NCBI GenBank assembly: GCA_016714365.1
Contig: JADJNH010000005.1
Coordinates: 3,237,933 to 3,301,932, forward strand
Origin: Candidatus Vicinibacter affinis
GTDB lineage: Bacteria; Bacteroidota; Bacteroidia; Chitinophagales; Saprospiraceae
Direction of reading: 5' to 3'
Length of the DNA: 64,000 nt
Under the pieces are notes generated by a model, which did no database searches, was not told the origin of the DNA, and saw only the letters and a program-made list of their open reading frames with translations. Position numbers and translations under genes: made by a program. This document shows positions 50,172 to 59,621 of the stretch, piece after piece; positions within the stretch are counted from its first letter, which is position 1, and the number at the start of each line of letters is the position of its first letter.

Positions 50172-50510
50172 TTAATCAATTTTGTAGTAGTAGTTTAAAT
50201 TTTCTGCCAAAACTAAATATGGAACAATAAGTACCTTTTTAATATTATTTTTCTCGTCTGTATAAACTAAATTAATTGAGTTTTCATTTACCGATTGAGA
50301 GAGTTTTATTTTAAATTCCGAAGCCGGATCTAATTTGCCAATATTAATGAAATCACCATTTGAATACTCAAGTCTTACACTAGTTATAACCTCTTGTTTA
50401 TGGTTTTGTATTGTTAAATAATTCTTATTATCAAATAATTTTGTACAGCCTAAAACGACAAGTACTAAAATACATAGAATATAAAAATATTTAAAATTAT
50501 TTTTCGCCAT
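50172..50510 (-). CDS. Small lipoprotein, possible partner of the DUF6973-like lipoprotein
   Basis: 112 residues from ATG at 50510. The signal is MAKNNFKYFYILCILVLVVL with lipobox LGC, Cys at about residue 21. The mature part is a short beta-rich domain (YLTIQNHKQEVITSVRLEYS, GDFINIGKLDPASEFKIKLS). Its start overlaps the end of the upstream gene by 14 bases, so the two are co-translated. It has no recognised family. As the second, small member of a pair whose first member resembles a secreted effector, an immunity role is possible but unproven. Confidence 0.6.
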   Translation of the reverse strand: MAKNNFKYFYILCILVLVVLGCTKLFDNKNYLTIQNHKQEVITSVRLEYSNGDFINIGKLDPASEFKIKLSQSVNENSINLVYTDEKNNIKKVLIVPYLVLAENLNYYYKID

Positions 50511-51243
50511 AAGAATTAGACCAATAAAGCTTGTTTTGTTTGATAACATATAATTTTCCACCTCTTGCTTTCTCCTTAGATTTTGTAATAAAAGTGCTAT
50601 GTAAAATGGTTTTTGGGTAGTCTTTACCTAATTGTATACCAACATTGTTATTAAACAAGTCCATTGTTCTTTCTATAGTAGGTTGACCTACTGAACCATA
50701 TTCATGCGCATCACTCCAAGTTTTTGCAAATGTGCTACCAACATCAATAGTCATTCCAAAATTCCATAAAGTATGTCTAAATGCGTCTCCATTTCCGTTA
50801 TGCAATACAGCTTCAATATAATTACTTGCAGCATAAGATATTGCAAGCCTACCATTAAACATACACAATAATGCTTTAGATTTATTTGCATTATAAAGGG
50901 CTTGCTCTTTGGAATTTAATTTAGAGCTAAGATAACCATCCATATCAGTATAAGCTCTTGAATTTAAATCATTTCTATTTAAATTAGTGCTCTTTAAAAC
51001 CTTTTCTGTGAATAAATCAATATCTCTGTCACTAGCGTAAGGATTTGCTTTTTTGTAAGTTCTAATTTGACTGGCAATATCGTCCAAGTATATTCCCAAT
51101 TCAATATCATTACCAACATAAGAAATGTCATCATATAAGATAGCTTGATCCTCACTATAGATTTTTGAATCGGGTAAATCTTCAAAATCGGATTGATTAC
51201 ATGAAATAACAAATAGAGTAAGTGTAATTAAATAGAATTTCAA
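50497..51243 (-). CDS. Lipoprotein with DUF6973-like domain
   Basis: 248 residues. The signal is MKFYLITLTLFVISCNQSDF with lipobox ISC. The region YIEAVLHNGNGDAFRHTLWN and AKTWSDAHEYGSVG, with conserved His, Asp and His-Glu, is the core pattern I associate with DUF6973, a domain found in secreted and toxin-like proteins of Bacteroidota. N-terminal to it is a helical segment (LDDIASQIRTYKKANPYASD). The biochemical activity is unknown. The gene runs opposite to the recombinase operon and, with its small partner, is enclosed by two copies of the replication-protein tail, so it looks like inserted cargo. Confidence 0.7.
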   Translation of the reverse strand: MKFYLITLTLFVISCNQSDFEDLPDSKIYSEDQAILYDDISYVGNDIELGIYLDDIASQIRTYKKANPYASDRDIDLFTEKVLKSTNLNRNDLNSRAYTDMDGYLSSKLNSKEQALYNANKSKALLCMFNGRLAISYAASNYIEAVLHNGNGDAFRHTLWNFGMTIDVGSTFAKTWSDAHEYGSVGQPTIERTMDLFNNNVGIQLGKDYPKTILHSTFITKSKEKARGGKLYVIKQNKLYWSNSYGEK

Positions 51244-51391
51244 AAAGACTCTTTCATACTCATTTATTTTAAAGGTTTATTAATTAAATAATGCTTTCCA
51301 CAGATTTCAATTGAAATAACCCAATTCAATCAATATTCATTTAAAAATATAGTTAAATATTTGTTAAATATTTTAATTTTGAGTATTCTTC

Positions 51392-51625
51392 ATGAATTTT
51401 AAGGAGATATTTAATTTTCTTCGATTATTAAATCCAATGCACTTTGCGACATCAACTAGTGCACAAAGTGATATTAGACTAGTGCACAATAGTGCATATA
51501 ACAAAAGAAACTATTCAAAAGAAAATATAACAAAAGGAAGCAGTTTGCCAAAACGGCAAAATACTACTGGAACTATTAGAGAAATAATTGAGAAATCGAA
51601 GTATCAACCACTTTTAGGATTTTAA
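51392..51625 (+). pseudogene. Detached, diverged copy of the replication protein tail
   Basis: From about 51430 this 77-codon frame repeats the last 65 residues of the 49646-50161 protein: 46 of 65 positions are identical by my count (LNPMHF, YNKR, YSKEN, RQNTTGT, EIIE, SKYQ), and both end in a final Phe. The winged helix is absent. An ATG at 51392 exists, so a short product could still be made. With its parent it encloses the lipoprotein pair. It is either the tail of an older copy of the gene or a footprint of the insertion. Confidence 0.65.
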
Positions 51626-52005
51626 ACAATAGACATTCGATATGGAATTGATATAATCTATGCAACGAATATCAAGTAAAATTCTATAAAAAACTGATCG
51701 GTGATAAGCTATTATCTCTTTCTAGATTATTTCAATAATTTTAAATGGAATACGTGAATTTATTGACGGTGCCTTGGCACCGTTGGTTTGCAATCTGCGA
51801 TGCCCTTCAATTTTCGCTGATTGTGGGCTACTACAGGTGAGAAGGTACCTATTATATCAATTTAATTATCATCAATATGAAATCACCAAAAAGGGATGCT
51901 TAAAATCTATTAGTATTTTCACTAAACATAGAACGTGGGCGAAAAATTTTGCCAAATTGGCAAATAATGCTGTCTACGAATGGTCGATAATTAAAAACAT
52001 ACTTA
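51626..52005 (+). other. Noncoding leader with palindrome before the XRE/RuvC operon
   Basis: About 380 bases with no convincing gene; a 127-codon frame at 51774-52157 has no protein-like character and runs through the next gene. A perfect 8-bp palindrome with a 2-nt centre, ACGGTGCC-TT-GGCACCGT, lies at 51766-51783. Together with the terminator at 52006-52043 it gives a structured RNA leader or a small RNA. A strong operator is the other reading. Confidence 0.5.
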
Positions 52006-52043
52006 GGGCATCAGGATTATTATTCCTGGTGCCCATTTTTATT
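52006..52043 (+). terminator. Terminator/attenuator directly before the XRE gene start
   Basis: Arms GGGCATCAGGA (52006-52016) and TCCTGGTGCCC (52024-52034) pair over 11 bp with one G-U, have a 7-nt TTATTAT loop and are followed by ATTTTTATTT. The T tract ends at the ATG (52045). A terminator this close to a start codon suggests the downstream operon is controlled by attenuation, or that it ends a separate small RNA. Confidence 0.75.
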
Positions 52044-52044
52044 T

Positions 52045-52395
52045 ATGTCAAACATCCCAAATTATTTAAAAGTATATCGCAAGCGATCACCTTTACAACA
52101 AGGGGACATGCTTTCTATTTCCGGATTATTAGATGTCTCAAGTATTTCCAGATATGAAAAAGGTCAAAGAGAACCAACTAAAGAGATTTTACTTGTTTAC
52201 CATCACATTTTTAATACTCCTATAGAAGACTTTTTTATACTAGAATCTCAAGTTATGATACCCCGATTAATCGAGCGGATGAAAGAACGAATCAAGGAAT
52301 TAGAAAAAGAAGATCAAATAACATTAAAGAACACCTCTAAAATTAAATTCCTTGAAAAAACTATTATTAGATTAAGAACTATAAAAACTTTATGA
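52045..52395 (+). CDS. XRE-family helix-turn-helix regulator
   Basis: 116 residues. A Cro/CI-type helix-turn-helix occupies about 5-60: LKVYRKRSPLQQGDMLSISG, then SSISRYEKGQREPTKEILL and HHIFNTPIEDFF. A charged coiled-coil tail follows (ERMKERIKELEKEDQ ... KFLEKTIIRLRTIK), probably for dimerisation. The stop overlaps the ATG of the RuvC-like gene by four bases, so the regulator and nuclease are made together. It probably represses its own operon, where the palindrome at 51766-51783 would be a natural operator. Confidence 0.85.
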   Translation: MSNIPNYLKVYRKRSPLQQGDMLSISGLLDVSSISRYEKGQREPTKEILLVYHHIFNTPIEDFFILESQVMIPRLIERMKERIKELEKEDQITLKNTSKIKFLEKTIIRLRTIKTL

Positions 52396-52895
52396 AAACA
52401 TCAACTGAAAAAATGAAAATCATTTGTGCCATTTATCCAAATGCCAATGGTTTTGGATATGTTTATATGGAGAGTGCTAGAAAATTAATTGATTTTGGAA
52501 TCGTCCAGATAAACCCAATAAGCAATCGAAAGGTATTGGAAAGAATTAAAAAATGTTTTGATTATTTCCGACCAACTCTTGTTATTGCCCTTGATCCGGA
52601 TGGTAAATCCTCCAGAGTAGGTAGACGAACGCGAAAGCTAATCAATAAAATTATTAAATATGCCGAATCGGAAAAGCTTCCTGTTGACCAATTCACCCGT
52701 GATCAAATCCGGGATGTATTTGAGAGTTTTGGAAAAACTACGAAATATAAGATTGCCAAATTCCTTCTTACGGAATTTACAGAGCTTGAACCTAAGCGAC
52801 CGCGAGAAAGAAAGCTGTGGATGAGTGAGGATAGAAATATGGCAATTTTTGATGCGTTGTCTCTAGGAGTAACTTGGTTTTATCTAAATGATTAA
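52392..52895 (+). CDS. RuvC/RNase H-fold nuclease-like protein
   Basis: 167 residues. KIICAIYPNANGFGYVYMES fits the first beta-hairpin of RuvC-type RNase H folds, though the usual first Asp position is not occupied by an obvious DxG. TLVIALDPDGKSSRVGRR gives a candidate acidic site on the next strand pair. DQIRDVFESFGKTTKYKIAK resembles the RuvC helix that ends at the DNA. The last block LWMSEDRNMAIFDALSLG supplies Glu-Asp and Asp as further metal ligands. It may cut branched DNA. It is coupled to the XRE gene by ATGA. Its genuine family is uncertain; a Holliday-junction resolvase of a phage or element is my best reading. Confidence 0.65.
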   Translation: MKTSTEKMKIICAIYPNANGFGYVYMESARKLIDFGIVQINPISNRKVLERIKKCFDYFRPTLVIALDPDGKSSRVGRRTRKLINKIIKYAESEKLPVDQFTRDQIRDVFESFGKTTKYKIAKFLLTEFTELEPKRPRERKLWMSEDRNMAIFDALSLGVTWFYLND

Positions 52896-52967
52896 TTTAA
52901 TTTATCTCAAGTGGAAATTGATAAATAAAATCCTAAAAACATTATATTTGCTAAATATATAAATTAT

Positions 52968-53246
52968 ATGGATGCTAAAGAATTGAAACATGATATATAT
53001 TTCGCTTGGGAGCCAATAAATGACCCAAACAATGGTTCATATCACATTTATGATAGACCTATTTCTACTGATGAAATTCGTGTCATACCTAACGATGATT
53101 ATCTTTGTGGATTAAAAGTATCTGATTTCAAAGAGCTTCAAAATTTCACCAATATCGAGCGACAAACAGGAGTGAATTCGGCATTGCATAATGCTCTTTG
53201 TCCTAAATGCAAATTAAAATTAGATGCACAATTCCCGTTAATTTAG
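52968..53246 (+). CDS. Uncharacterised small protein
   Basis: 92 residues: MDAKELKHDIYFAWEPINDP, then IYDRPISTDEIRVIPNDDYL, and at the end a CPKCKLKLDA knuckle that could hold half of a zinc site. It has no membrane segment and no recognised family. It lies 72 bases past the RuvC-like gene on the same strand and may be in its operon. Confidence 0.55.
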   Translation: MDAKELKHDIYFAWEPINDPNNGSYHIYDRPISTDEIRVIPNDDYLCGLKVSDFKELQNFTNIERQTGVNSALHNALCPKCKLKLDAQFPLI

Positions 53247-53288
53247 AAATGGCGATAAATTATTTTTCCTTTAAAGAATATATTTTAT

Positions 53289-53954
53289 ATGGATGATATT
53301 AAAAATATTAATGTTTCCTTTTCTGAAGCAATAAGAAACTCTGAAATGAAAGAGATCTCGATTGAATTCGCTGAAAACATACTTGATTCAATAATGAAAG
53401 ATGGCATTGTAAAAGAATTACCTATAATAGGAACATTATTTGGCATCAACAATCTAGCTCTAACCATAAAGGACAAAATATTTCTCAAAAAAATTATTTA
53501 TTTTTTAAATGGGATCAATCATATTTCAGTTTCAAAGAGGCAGGAAATGATTGATTTAGTTAATAATTCATCAATTCAAAAGGTGAAAGTAGGAGAAAAA
53601 TTAATTTATATTTTAGATAGATGCGAAGATCACATATCTGCAAAATATTTAGCACAACTATTTTGTGCATTTTTAGAGGCTAAATTATCTTATCAAGACT
53701 TTCTTAGAGGTGCTCGAATTATTCAGAATATTTTGCTTCAGGATTTAGAAGATTTTCTTGATGGATCCGATTCTAAATTTGATTTTAAAGGAAGGGCTGA
53801 AGAAATTCCAAGCGAATATGACTTACCCCTAATTAATGTTGGAATTTGCGGTTTTGGATATAATGACCCAAGGCTTGATAAGAATTATTTTGGAGAAAAA
53901 GAAATTCAAGGTGGTGATGCAGTTATTTGGATAACAGATATTGGTAAAAGCTAA
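53289..53954 (+). CDS. Uncharacterised accessory protein
   Basis: 221 residues, mostly helical. The N-terminal 130 residues (IVKELPIIGTLFGINNLALT, IKDKIFLKKIIYFLNGI, VGEKLIYILDRCEDH, KYLAQLFCAFLEAKLSYQDF) match a pattern I know from unnamed proteins scattered in mobile islands of Bacteroidota and other phyla. The C-terminal 90 residues vary and end ..GDAVIWITDIGKS. There is no catalytic motif. It is the last intact gene in the window. A link to phage or plasmid defence is only a guess from location. Confidence 0.55.
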   Translation: MDDIKNINVSFSEAIRNSEMKEISIEFAENILDSIMKDGIVKELPIIGTLFGINNLALTIKDKIFLKKIIYFLNGINHISVSKRQEMIDLVNNSSIQKVKVGEKLIYILDRCEDHISAKYLAQLFCAFLEAKLSYQDFLRGARIIQNILLQDLEDFLDGSDSKFDFKGRAEEIPSEYDLPLINVGICGFGYNDPRLDKNYFGEKEIQGGDAVIWITDIGKS

Positions 53955-54076
53955 AAAAAATACTATATAAGGAAAATTAAGAATTATAAATTATACTCCT
54001 TAAAATTCTCCGTCTTCTCAAAAATCTCTTTAAATATTTCTCCTTTGGTACTGCCTAATTCAGTTAATTTAATTTT

Positions 54077-56246
54077 CTATAATCTATATATTTTTTTAGT
54101 AAAATAACTATTATTATTTTTTATTTTTAATAAAAATACACCAATATAAGGAATTTCAATTTCACCATTAGAAAAATTCCCAGAACTTACAATTTGTCCT
54201 TGTAAGTTAATTAAAATATATGTTGAATTTGATCCTATTCCATAAACTTTTATTTTTCCATTTGTAGGGTTAGGTTGAATTTCTATTTCATTAGATTCGA
54301 AGTTATTTGCATTGGTAATTAACCAGGTACTATCGCATGGATAATTCTGGAAATTATATTCAATACTATCTGATTTAAAACAGCGCAATTTGGTTACGAT
54401 AGGATTAGGATCAAAAAGACCAAATCCCAAATATAGTTTTATATCGTATTTTGATGCGCCTATATTTTTATAAACTGGAATTATTAAATCAGAGGCAAAA
54501 GAACCATTATTTGAAACGCGTAATAATTGTGTTGGGATGGTATCTCCATTTATAACTGTATTATAAATAGAGTCCACTTTTACTTTAGCAATTTGGACAC
54601 TATTTTTAGAGAAATCCCAATATTTAATATCATATTCAGATGTAGAGTTGAACTGATAATGCATTTCGTAGGAGTTTAACATATTATCCCAAAAAAACAT
54701 CCTTTCATTTTCTACATACATTGAATCTCCGCTACTCAAATAATATATTTTCCTCCCGTTGGTGGTAGTTGTATTAAGTATTTTTTTAGTAATATATTGA
54801 ACAGTGGAATGACCACCTCCAATAGAAAAATCAGTCTCAAAGATCCATTCAGAACCAATATTAAATTCTGGTGTTTTAACCTCAGTAGTAGGTCTGATCC
54901 TTATAATTGTATCACATATATACTCCGGGAAGCATCCTGATGAGTTTACTTTAATAACCCATAATTGATTTGTTTGAAATTTAAGGATATCAATTGCCGA
55001 AATTTGGTGATTATTATAATAAACCTCACCACAAGCTACAATATCGCCATTAGATAATTCGATTGCTTTTTCAAGAATTGATGGACGGAATTGCCCATAT
55101 ATTTCTTTATCAATTAACTCTTGTGGCAATTTAAAAATCCTTATCCAATCCACAATTCCATCGCTCTTTATTCTACCTAAAAAACCATTATAAACTGAAG
55201 AAATATCTGCTCCAGGAATTTTGCTGTCTGAATTATCCCAAACGCGTCCAGTAACCAATATATCACCATTCTTACATTCCGTGATTCGGGCAATTCTATA
55301 GATTCTACCATCTATAAGTTGATTATTAGGTAGTTCTATACTCCATTCCAAGTTCTAAATCTTTATTTAGTTTATTGATAGATCCTACTGTAAAAACTTG
55401 TTTAGTAGGGTGTCTTTGTGAGCTAAAATAATAATTACCTGAGCTACTGGATAATAAGCTTAGATAATTCTTACCATCATCATCAAATTGAAAAGAATCT
55501 ATTACATTTCCTCCCAATCTATCTTCATTATCTTTATCATTGGTTCTATAGAAGAAACTCCGGCACCTGGATGTGAAGACATAATAAAAGATAAATGATT
55601 ATCGCTTGTTAATTGAAGATCATGTGCATTGATCGCAAAATTACCTAAATTGTAACTTCGAGTCCATAGTTTCTGCAGTGTACATGTATCTCTATTTGAT
55701 AATTTCAGAGTTGGTATCTTTGGATTTAAATTGGAATAAATTACATCACAAGTAAATAAATTGTCATTTTATAAAATATATTCCTCTATTTATAAATTTA
55801 TCTTTTGAATTTATACTATCAATTCTAAAGTTTTCAGTTTTAAAATCACTGTTCAATTTGTAAAGCCAAATTGAATTTTCCTTAACAAATACTTGATTTG
55901 AGCTTACGTAAAATTTTTATTACTACTTGATAATGCATTATAGTTATCCGAAACACTTAAGGAATCAAGAAATCTCTCCATAAGAAGATTACCACCTAAA
56001 TCAAGTCTCAATAGTTTAGCACAAGGATAATAAGTATTTCCATTTTCGCAATACATTCCGGTATAAATAATGAAATTATTATCATGAACTAAAAAATCAC
56101 TAAACTCAGAACCAAATATTCTGCTATTTAAATTAAATAATTTTGAATAATATGATTGACTTAAGTTAGTTTGACTTTTGCATATAAAATAGTAGCACAG
56201 TCAATAAGTAATTCAATGAATTATAAGAGAAGTTAAAAGATATCAT
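54077..56246 (-). pseudogene. T9SS type A secreted protein gene broken by several frameshifts
   Basis: Leftward pieces in changing frames join into one protein of about 720 residues. ATG at 56246 opens a signal-like stretch (MISFNFSYNSLNYLLTVLLF), followed by NLNSRIFGSEFSDFLVHDNN, LLRLDLGGNLLMERFLDSL, then KIPTLKLSNRDTCTLQKLW, then VIDSFQFDDDGKNYLSLLSS, then a long intact piece from 55351 that ends in a type A T9SS signal (EIQPNPTNGKIKVYG to IYRL). At least four frame changes are needed; one at about 55340 is a single extra base (KDLEL rejoining EWSIELPNN). The repeated NGDIL/DGxNYL phrases suggest a beta-propeller-like secreted protein. The ATG overlaps the TGA of the upstream gene by four bases. 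Confidence 0.7.
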
Positions 56247-59200
56247 TTCAATAAAAGTATTAATTCAGTATTGATAATCTTATTGTTTGAGAAAAGTTGA
56301 ATAAAATAAACACCCGCTTTCCAATTTGAAGTATTTATTAAATATCTTCTTAACTCTGCTTTTGAATAAAATACTTCATTGTTCATAAAATCTTTAATAG
56401 AAAAGTTGACTGAAGATTCTCCATTAATTTCAACTATCAGTTCATTGCTAAAAGGATTGGGGCTATAACTTAATTTAGGAGTGGTTTTGCCACTTATATT
56501 TGCTCTGGGAGAAATACCAAAGGTTATTTCTTCTGGTAATTCCGAACTTACCACCTCACCTGTTAAGCTATAGAGAAGTGCTTTTGCATATGCTGAAGTA
56601 AAATGGTTTTTATTAGCAATAACTTGAACGGTATTGATTTCCTCACTACTTGCTTCATAAAAAGGCCCAAGTGGTAATCTAGCTAAGTTAATAAACTGAA
56701 TAGACTTAAAGTCCTGCATTGCTTCATCAGTGGGATTATATTGGCTCAAATAAGTATATGCCCCTGAAAGATTATTTTCAAATATGTATGAACTAAAAAT
56801 TTTAATTCTCGCATCATCATTTTGTTCCATTGAATAAATACTTCAGCTCCAGCAAAGTCTCTAGTTTTATTAAGTCTTGAAAATATTGATCTTTGGCTTT
56901 TCTAAGACACTTATTTAAGCCGGATAATTGAATTTGTTTTCTTAGACTACTTAGAGTTGAATTTTGTTGAACTGATGTAATATTCAGCATTAAATTATTA
57001 ATTAGCACAGGTATAGTACTATAAGGATTTCCCGGAATTACATGCAGATAAGTCATTGCCATTAATGATTGGTGTAAGACCTAATCCACAGTTAGGCTCA
57101 GGTAAATTGGAAGGTCCAAACTGAAAACGATTTACGTTTGGATGTGCCAAAATAGCATCTCTGCAATCTACATCTGTTCCTGATGGCTCAATATAATAAA
57201 AAAGGATTAGGAGTACCAGTAATTGATGGAATACTTGAAGAGGCGGTGCCATCATGAGTAAAGCAATTATTTGCTGGTCCAATGAATCCGGAAAAATTAT
57301 TCCCGAAACTGTGCCGTTGACAAAAACATCACTATATGAACTGTTAAAACAATTCTCAAAGAAATTAAAATCTGGATTTTGATCAATTACTGTAAGAGCC
57401 ATTAAGTTAGTGTTAAATTGATTAAAATCAACATCTGCTACCCCAAGCCCATTGGCAAAACTTGCTGCACCAAATAGACCAGTTATTTCATTTCTCAATA
57501 AATCAAAATTATTGTGGCCATCATTTAATACATCAAGCCATGAAGTCTGAAACCTATTATTTACAATAATATTTTGGGCAAATGTAGTCCCTCTCGAATT
57601 GTAACCGACATTGGAGCCTTTAAAAGTGTTACCTTTAATAATCGAAGCAATACCTGCAGATGCATTATTGAAAAGGATATCATTCATCCCACTGTTAAAG
57701 TATTGCTTTCAATCAAAAACGATCCAGATGCTGAAACAATACAATGATCTGTAATATTATTAAAAATGCAATCTTTGACCTCTACTCCTTGACAATTCCA
57801 ATTAGTTATACTCCATCTTCCACCATTTTTGTGTACAATTTCTAATATAAGATGAGTTTGGGAGTGGAGTCCAGGACATTAATTCAACTATTCTTCTCAC
57901 ATTATTGAAGGTTGTATTTTCAGCGTGCAATATGCCATTGCCATAACCCCAGATAATAGGAATTGATTCAGGTGCAAACATTGAAACTGCTGCGACAGCT
58001 GTATTTTCTATTACAGCATTGTTCATAAACTTGACATCAAAATCAGAATTCCTCCGTACACAACTACCCTTGCCAAAAATCACCACACCCATTCGTTAAT
58101 TTTCCTCCATTTACAATCAATTTAGCTTGAGGCCGTACTATTATATGAGACTGCTCACTTAAAAAACACATCAGAATTTATAGTTAAAGTTATCCCATCT
58201 TGAATAATCAAGTTTCCATATACACTCATAGGGGCAGAAATAACTGAATTGCTCTTCACTATTATGCCACAACTGCCATCAGTTAATGAATTGCAATCTA
58301 CGGCATTATGCAAGTCTTTGGTTGCTAAATTTTTATGAATGTCGTTTAATCTAACTTTCGGAATGTGATTTGAGCGTTGCCAATCTGTTGACATTAATTG
58401 TTTGCATGAATTATCATGATAGAAATTCATAATATTATGGCCTAACTCATGTAAAAACATCAAAGTATTTAATTGAAAAGCCCATCCCCAAACTGTTTCG
58501 GGTGATTCATTAGCAAGAGATGGCCACTATATATCATGGAAATTCTTCCTAATTAAATAATCAGAGTATCTGTTTGCTATTATATAAGAATTTTCATTTG
58601 CAGTACTATTATAGGCTTTAGGAAGGATAGACACCCTGTTGCAATACCATTACCATTCTGTTCAAATCGGTCAATATATTTAGACTGTGGCCTAGTCCCA
58701 TTAGCAATATGTGTTTCTAATAAATCAATTAATTCTCCATTTTCCACAAAGAAAAATTCAGCTCTCCAAAATGTGCAGACTCGAAGTCTTTCATTACATT
58801 TTCCAAATCAGACCAAACATTACCAACCCTTGGGCAAATATATGAATTAGGAGTTCCATTATAATTATCCCTATTAGTTTCTCCATACCAATCCCAAGCT
58901 AAAGTATTATCTATAGTGTGAACATTAAATTTAACTCTAATTTTTGCATCCAATGGATAACCACTTGAACAATTTTCGGGGGTCAACAATATTTGCCAAA
59001 TGCGAATTCATTGCATTTTCCCAATCTGTCCACAAAGAACTTGTTGAAGAAAACCGCCTGTACCATTATCTCTTCTAATTATAACAAAAATTACATTTCA
59101 AAATTATTGGTTCACATATATTTTCACTAAAAAAGTCAATTCCCGAAAATTCATTATTTAATGTAGCGCCTACATTTGGCATTGCACAATCATGTTGACC

Positions 59201-59257
59201 ATAAATTATACAAAAATTTATATGACTTAAAATTAACAAAATTATTAAACGTTTCAT
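56243..59257 (-). pseudogene. Secreted zinc metalloprotease with beta-helix and T9SS signal, shattered by frameshifts
   Basis: Seven or more leftward pieces line up as one protein of about 1000 residues. They are: signal peptide (MKRLIILLILSHINFCIIYG); a segment with VGNVWSDLENVMKDFESAHF; a catalytic piece with the zinc-site motif MFLHELGHNIMNFYHDN (His-Glu-x-x-His and a further His seven residues on, one more than in the classic M43 spacing); a parallel beta-helix-like region (FMNNAVIENTAVAAVS, NRFQTSWLDVLNDGHNN); and a type A T9SS signal (SPNPFSNELIVEING). Every junction needs a frame change. If intact it would be an exported protease acting outside the cell. It is coupled to the gene at 54077 by an ATGA overlap. 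Confidence 0.7.
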
Positions 59258-59432
59258 ATTGAAAGTTTTAAATTGTTAGAAAATAGTTTATAACTTGAGG
59301 ACAAATTGCATTCTCTTTAATATTTTATTTTGATGAATTTGCTCATTGGTAATTCTTAAATATACTGACACTTTATTGAACTAAAAACATTAGAAAATAA
59401 AGGTTCATTAATATAGGTTTCTATAGTTCAGT

Positions 59433-59486
59433 ATGTTCTATAAGTTCTATAAGTTCTATAAGTTCTATAAGTTCTATAAGTTCTAT
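59433..59486. repeat. 9-bp tandem repeat, unit AAGTTCTAT, five perfect copies plus one partial
   Basis: Perfect copies start at 59442, 59451, 59460, 59469 and 59478; the preceding nine bases (ATGTTCTAT) differ at two positions. A unit of nine is in phase with coding but no frame uses it here. It could be a variable-number tract, a regulator array or iterons. Confidence 0.9.
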
Positions 59487-59582
59487 ATAAATACTTTTAA
59501 ATCATAAATATAATGCAATGTAATACATAAACGATATTTTCACAAAATATTTTATGCCAAATTTTATGTTTAGGATAAAAAT

Positions 59583-59621
59583 TCAGGGTTTACCCTGATA
59601 CCCTATCAGTAAAAACCCTGA
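59583..59621. promoter_or_regulatory. Inverted repeat with GGGTTT/AAACCC arms upstream of the decayed element genes
   Basis: TCAGGGTTT (59583-59591) and AAACCCTGA (59613-59621) are perfect inverted arms, and a third related ACCCTGAT lies between them. The cluster suggests an operator for a dimeric regulator or an RNA hairpin. It lies about 130 bases before the radC-like start. Confidence 0.4.

Noticed and set aside
51774..52157. 127-codon frame upstream of and through the XRE gene start
   Set aside because: It overlaps a clear helix-turn-helix gene in another frame, contains the terminator hairpin, and has no protein-like pattern.
53980..54075. Minus-strand piece reading KLTELGSTKGEIFKEIFEKT
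   Set aside because: About 29 codons with no start; possibly the tail of a lost gene, but unsupported.
59433..59486. CRISPR array
   Set aside because: The unit is 9 bp with no spacers; it is a simple tandem repeat. No CRISPR array or cas gene was seen anywhere in the window.
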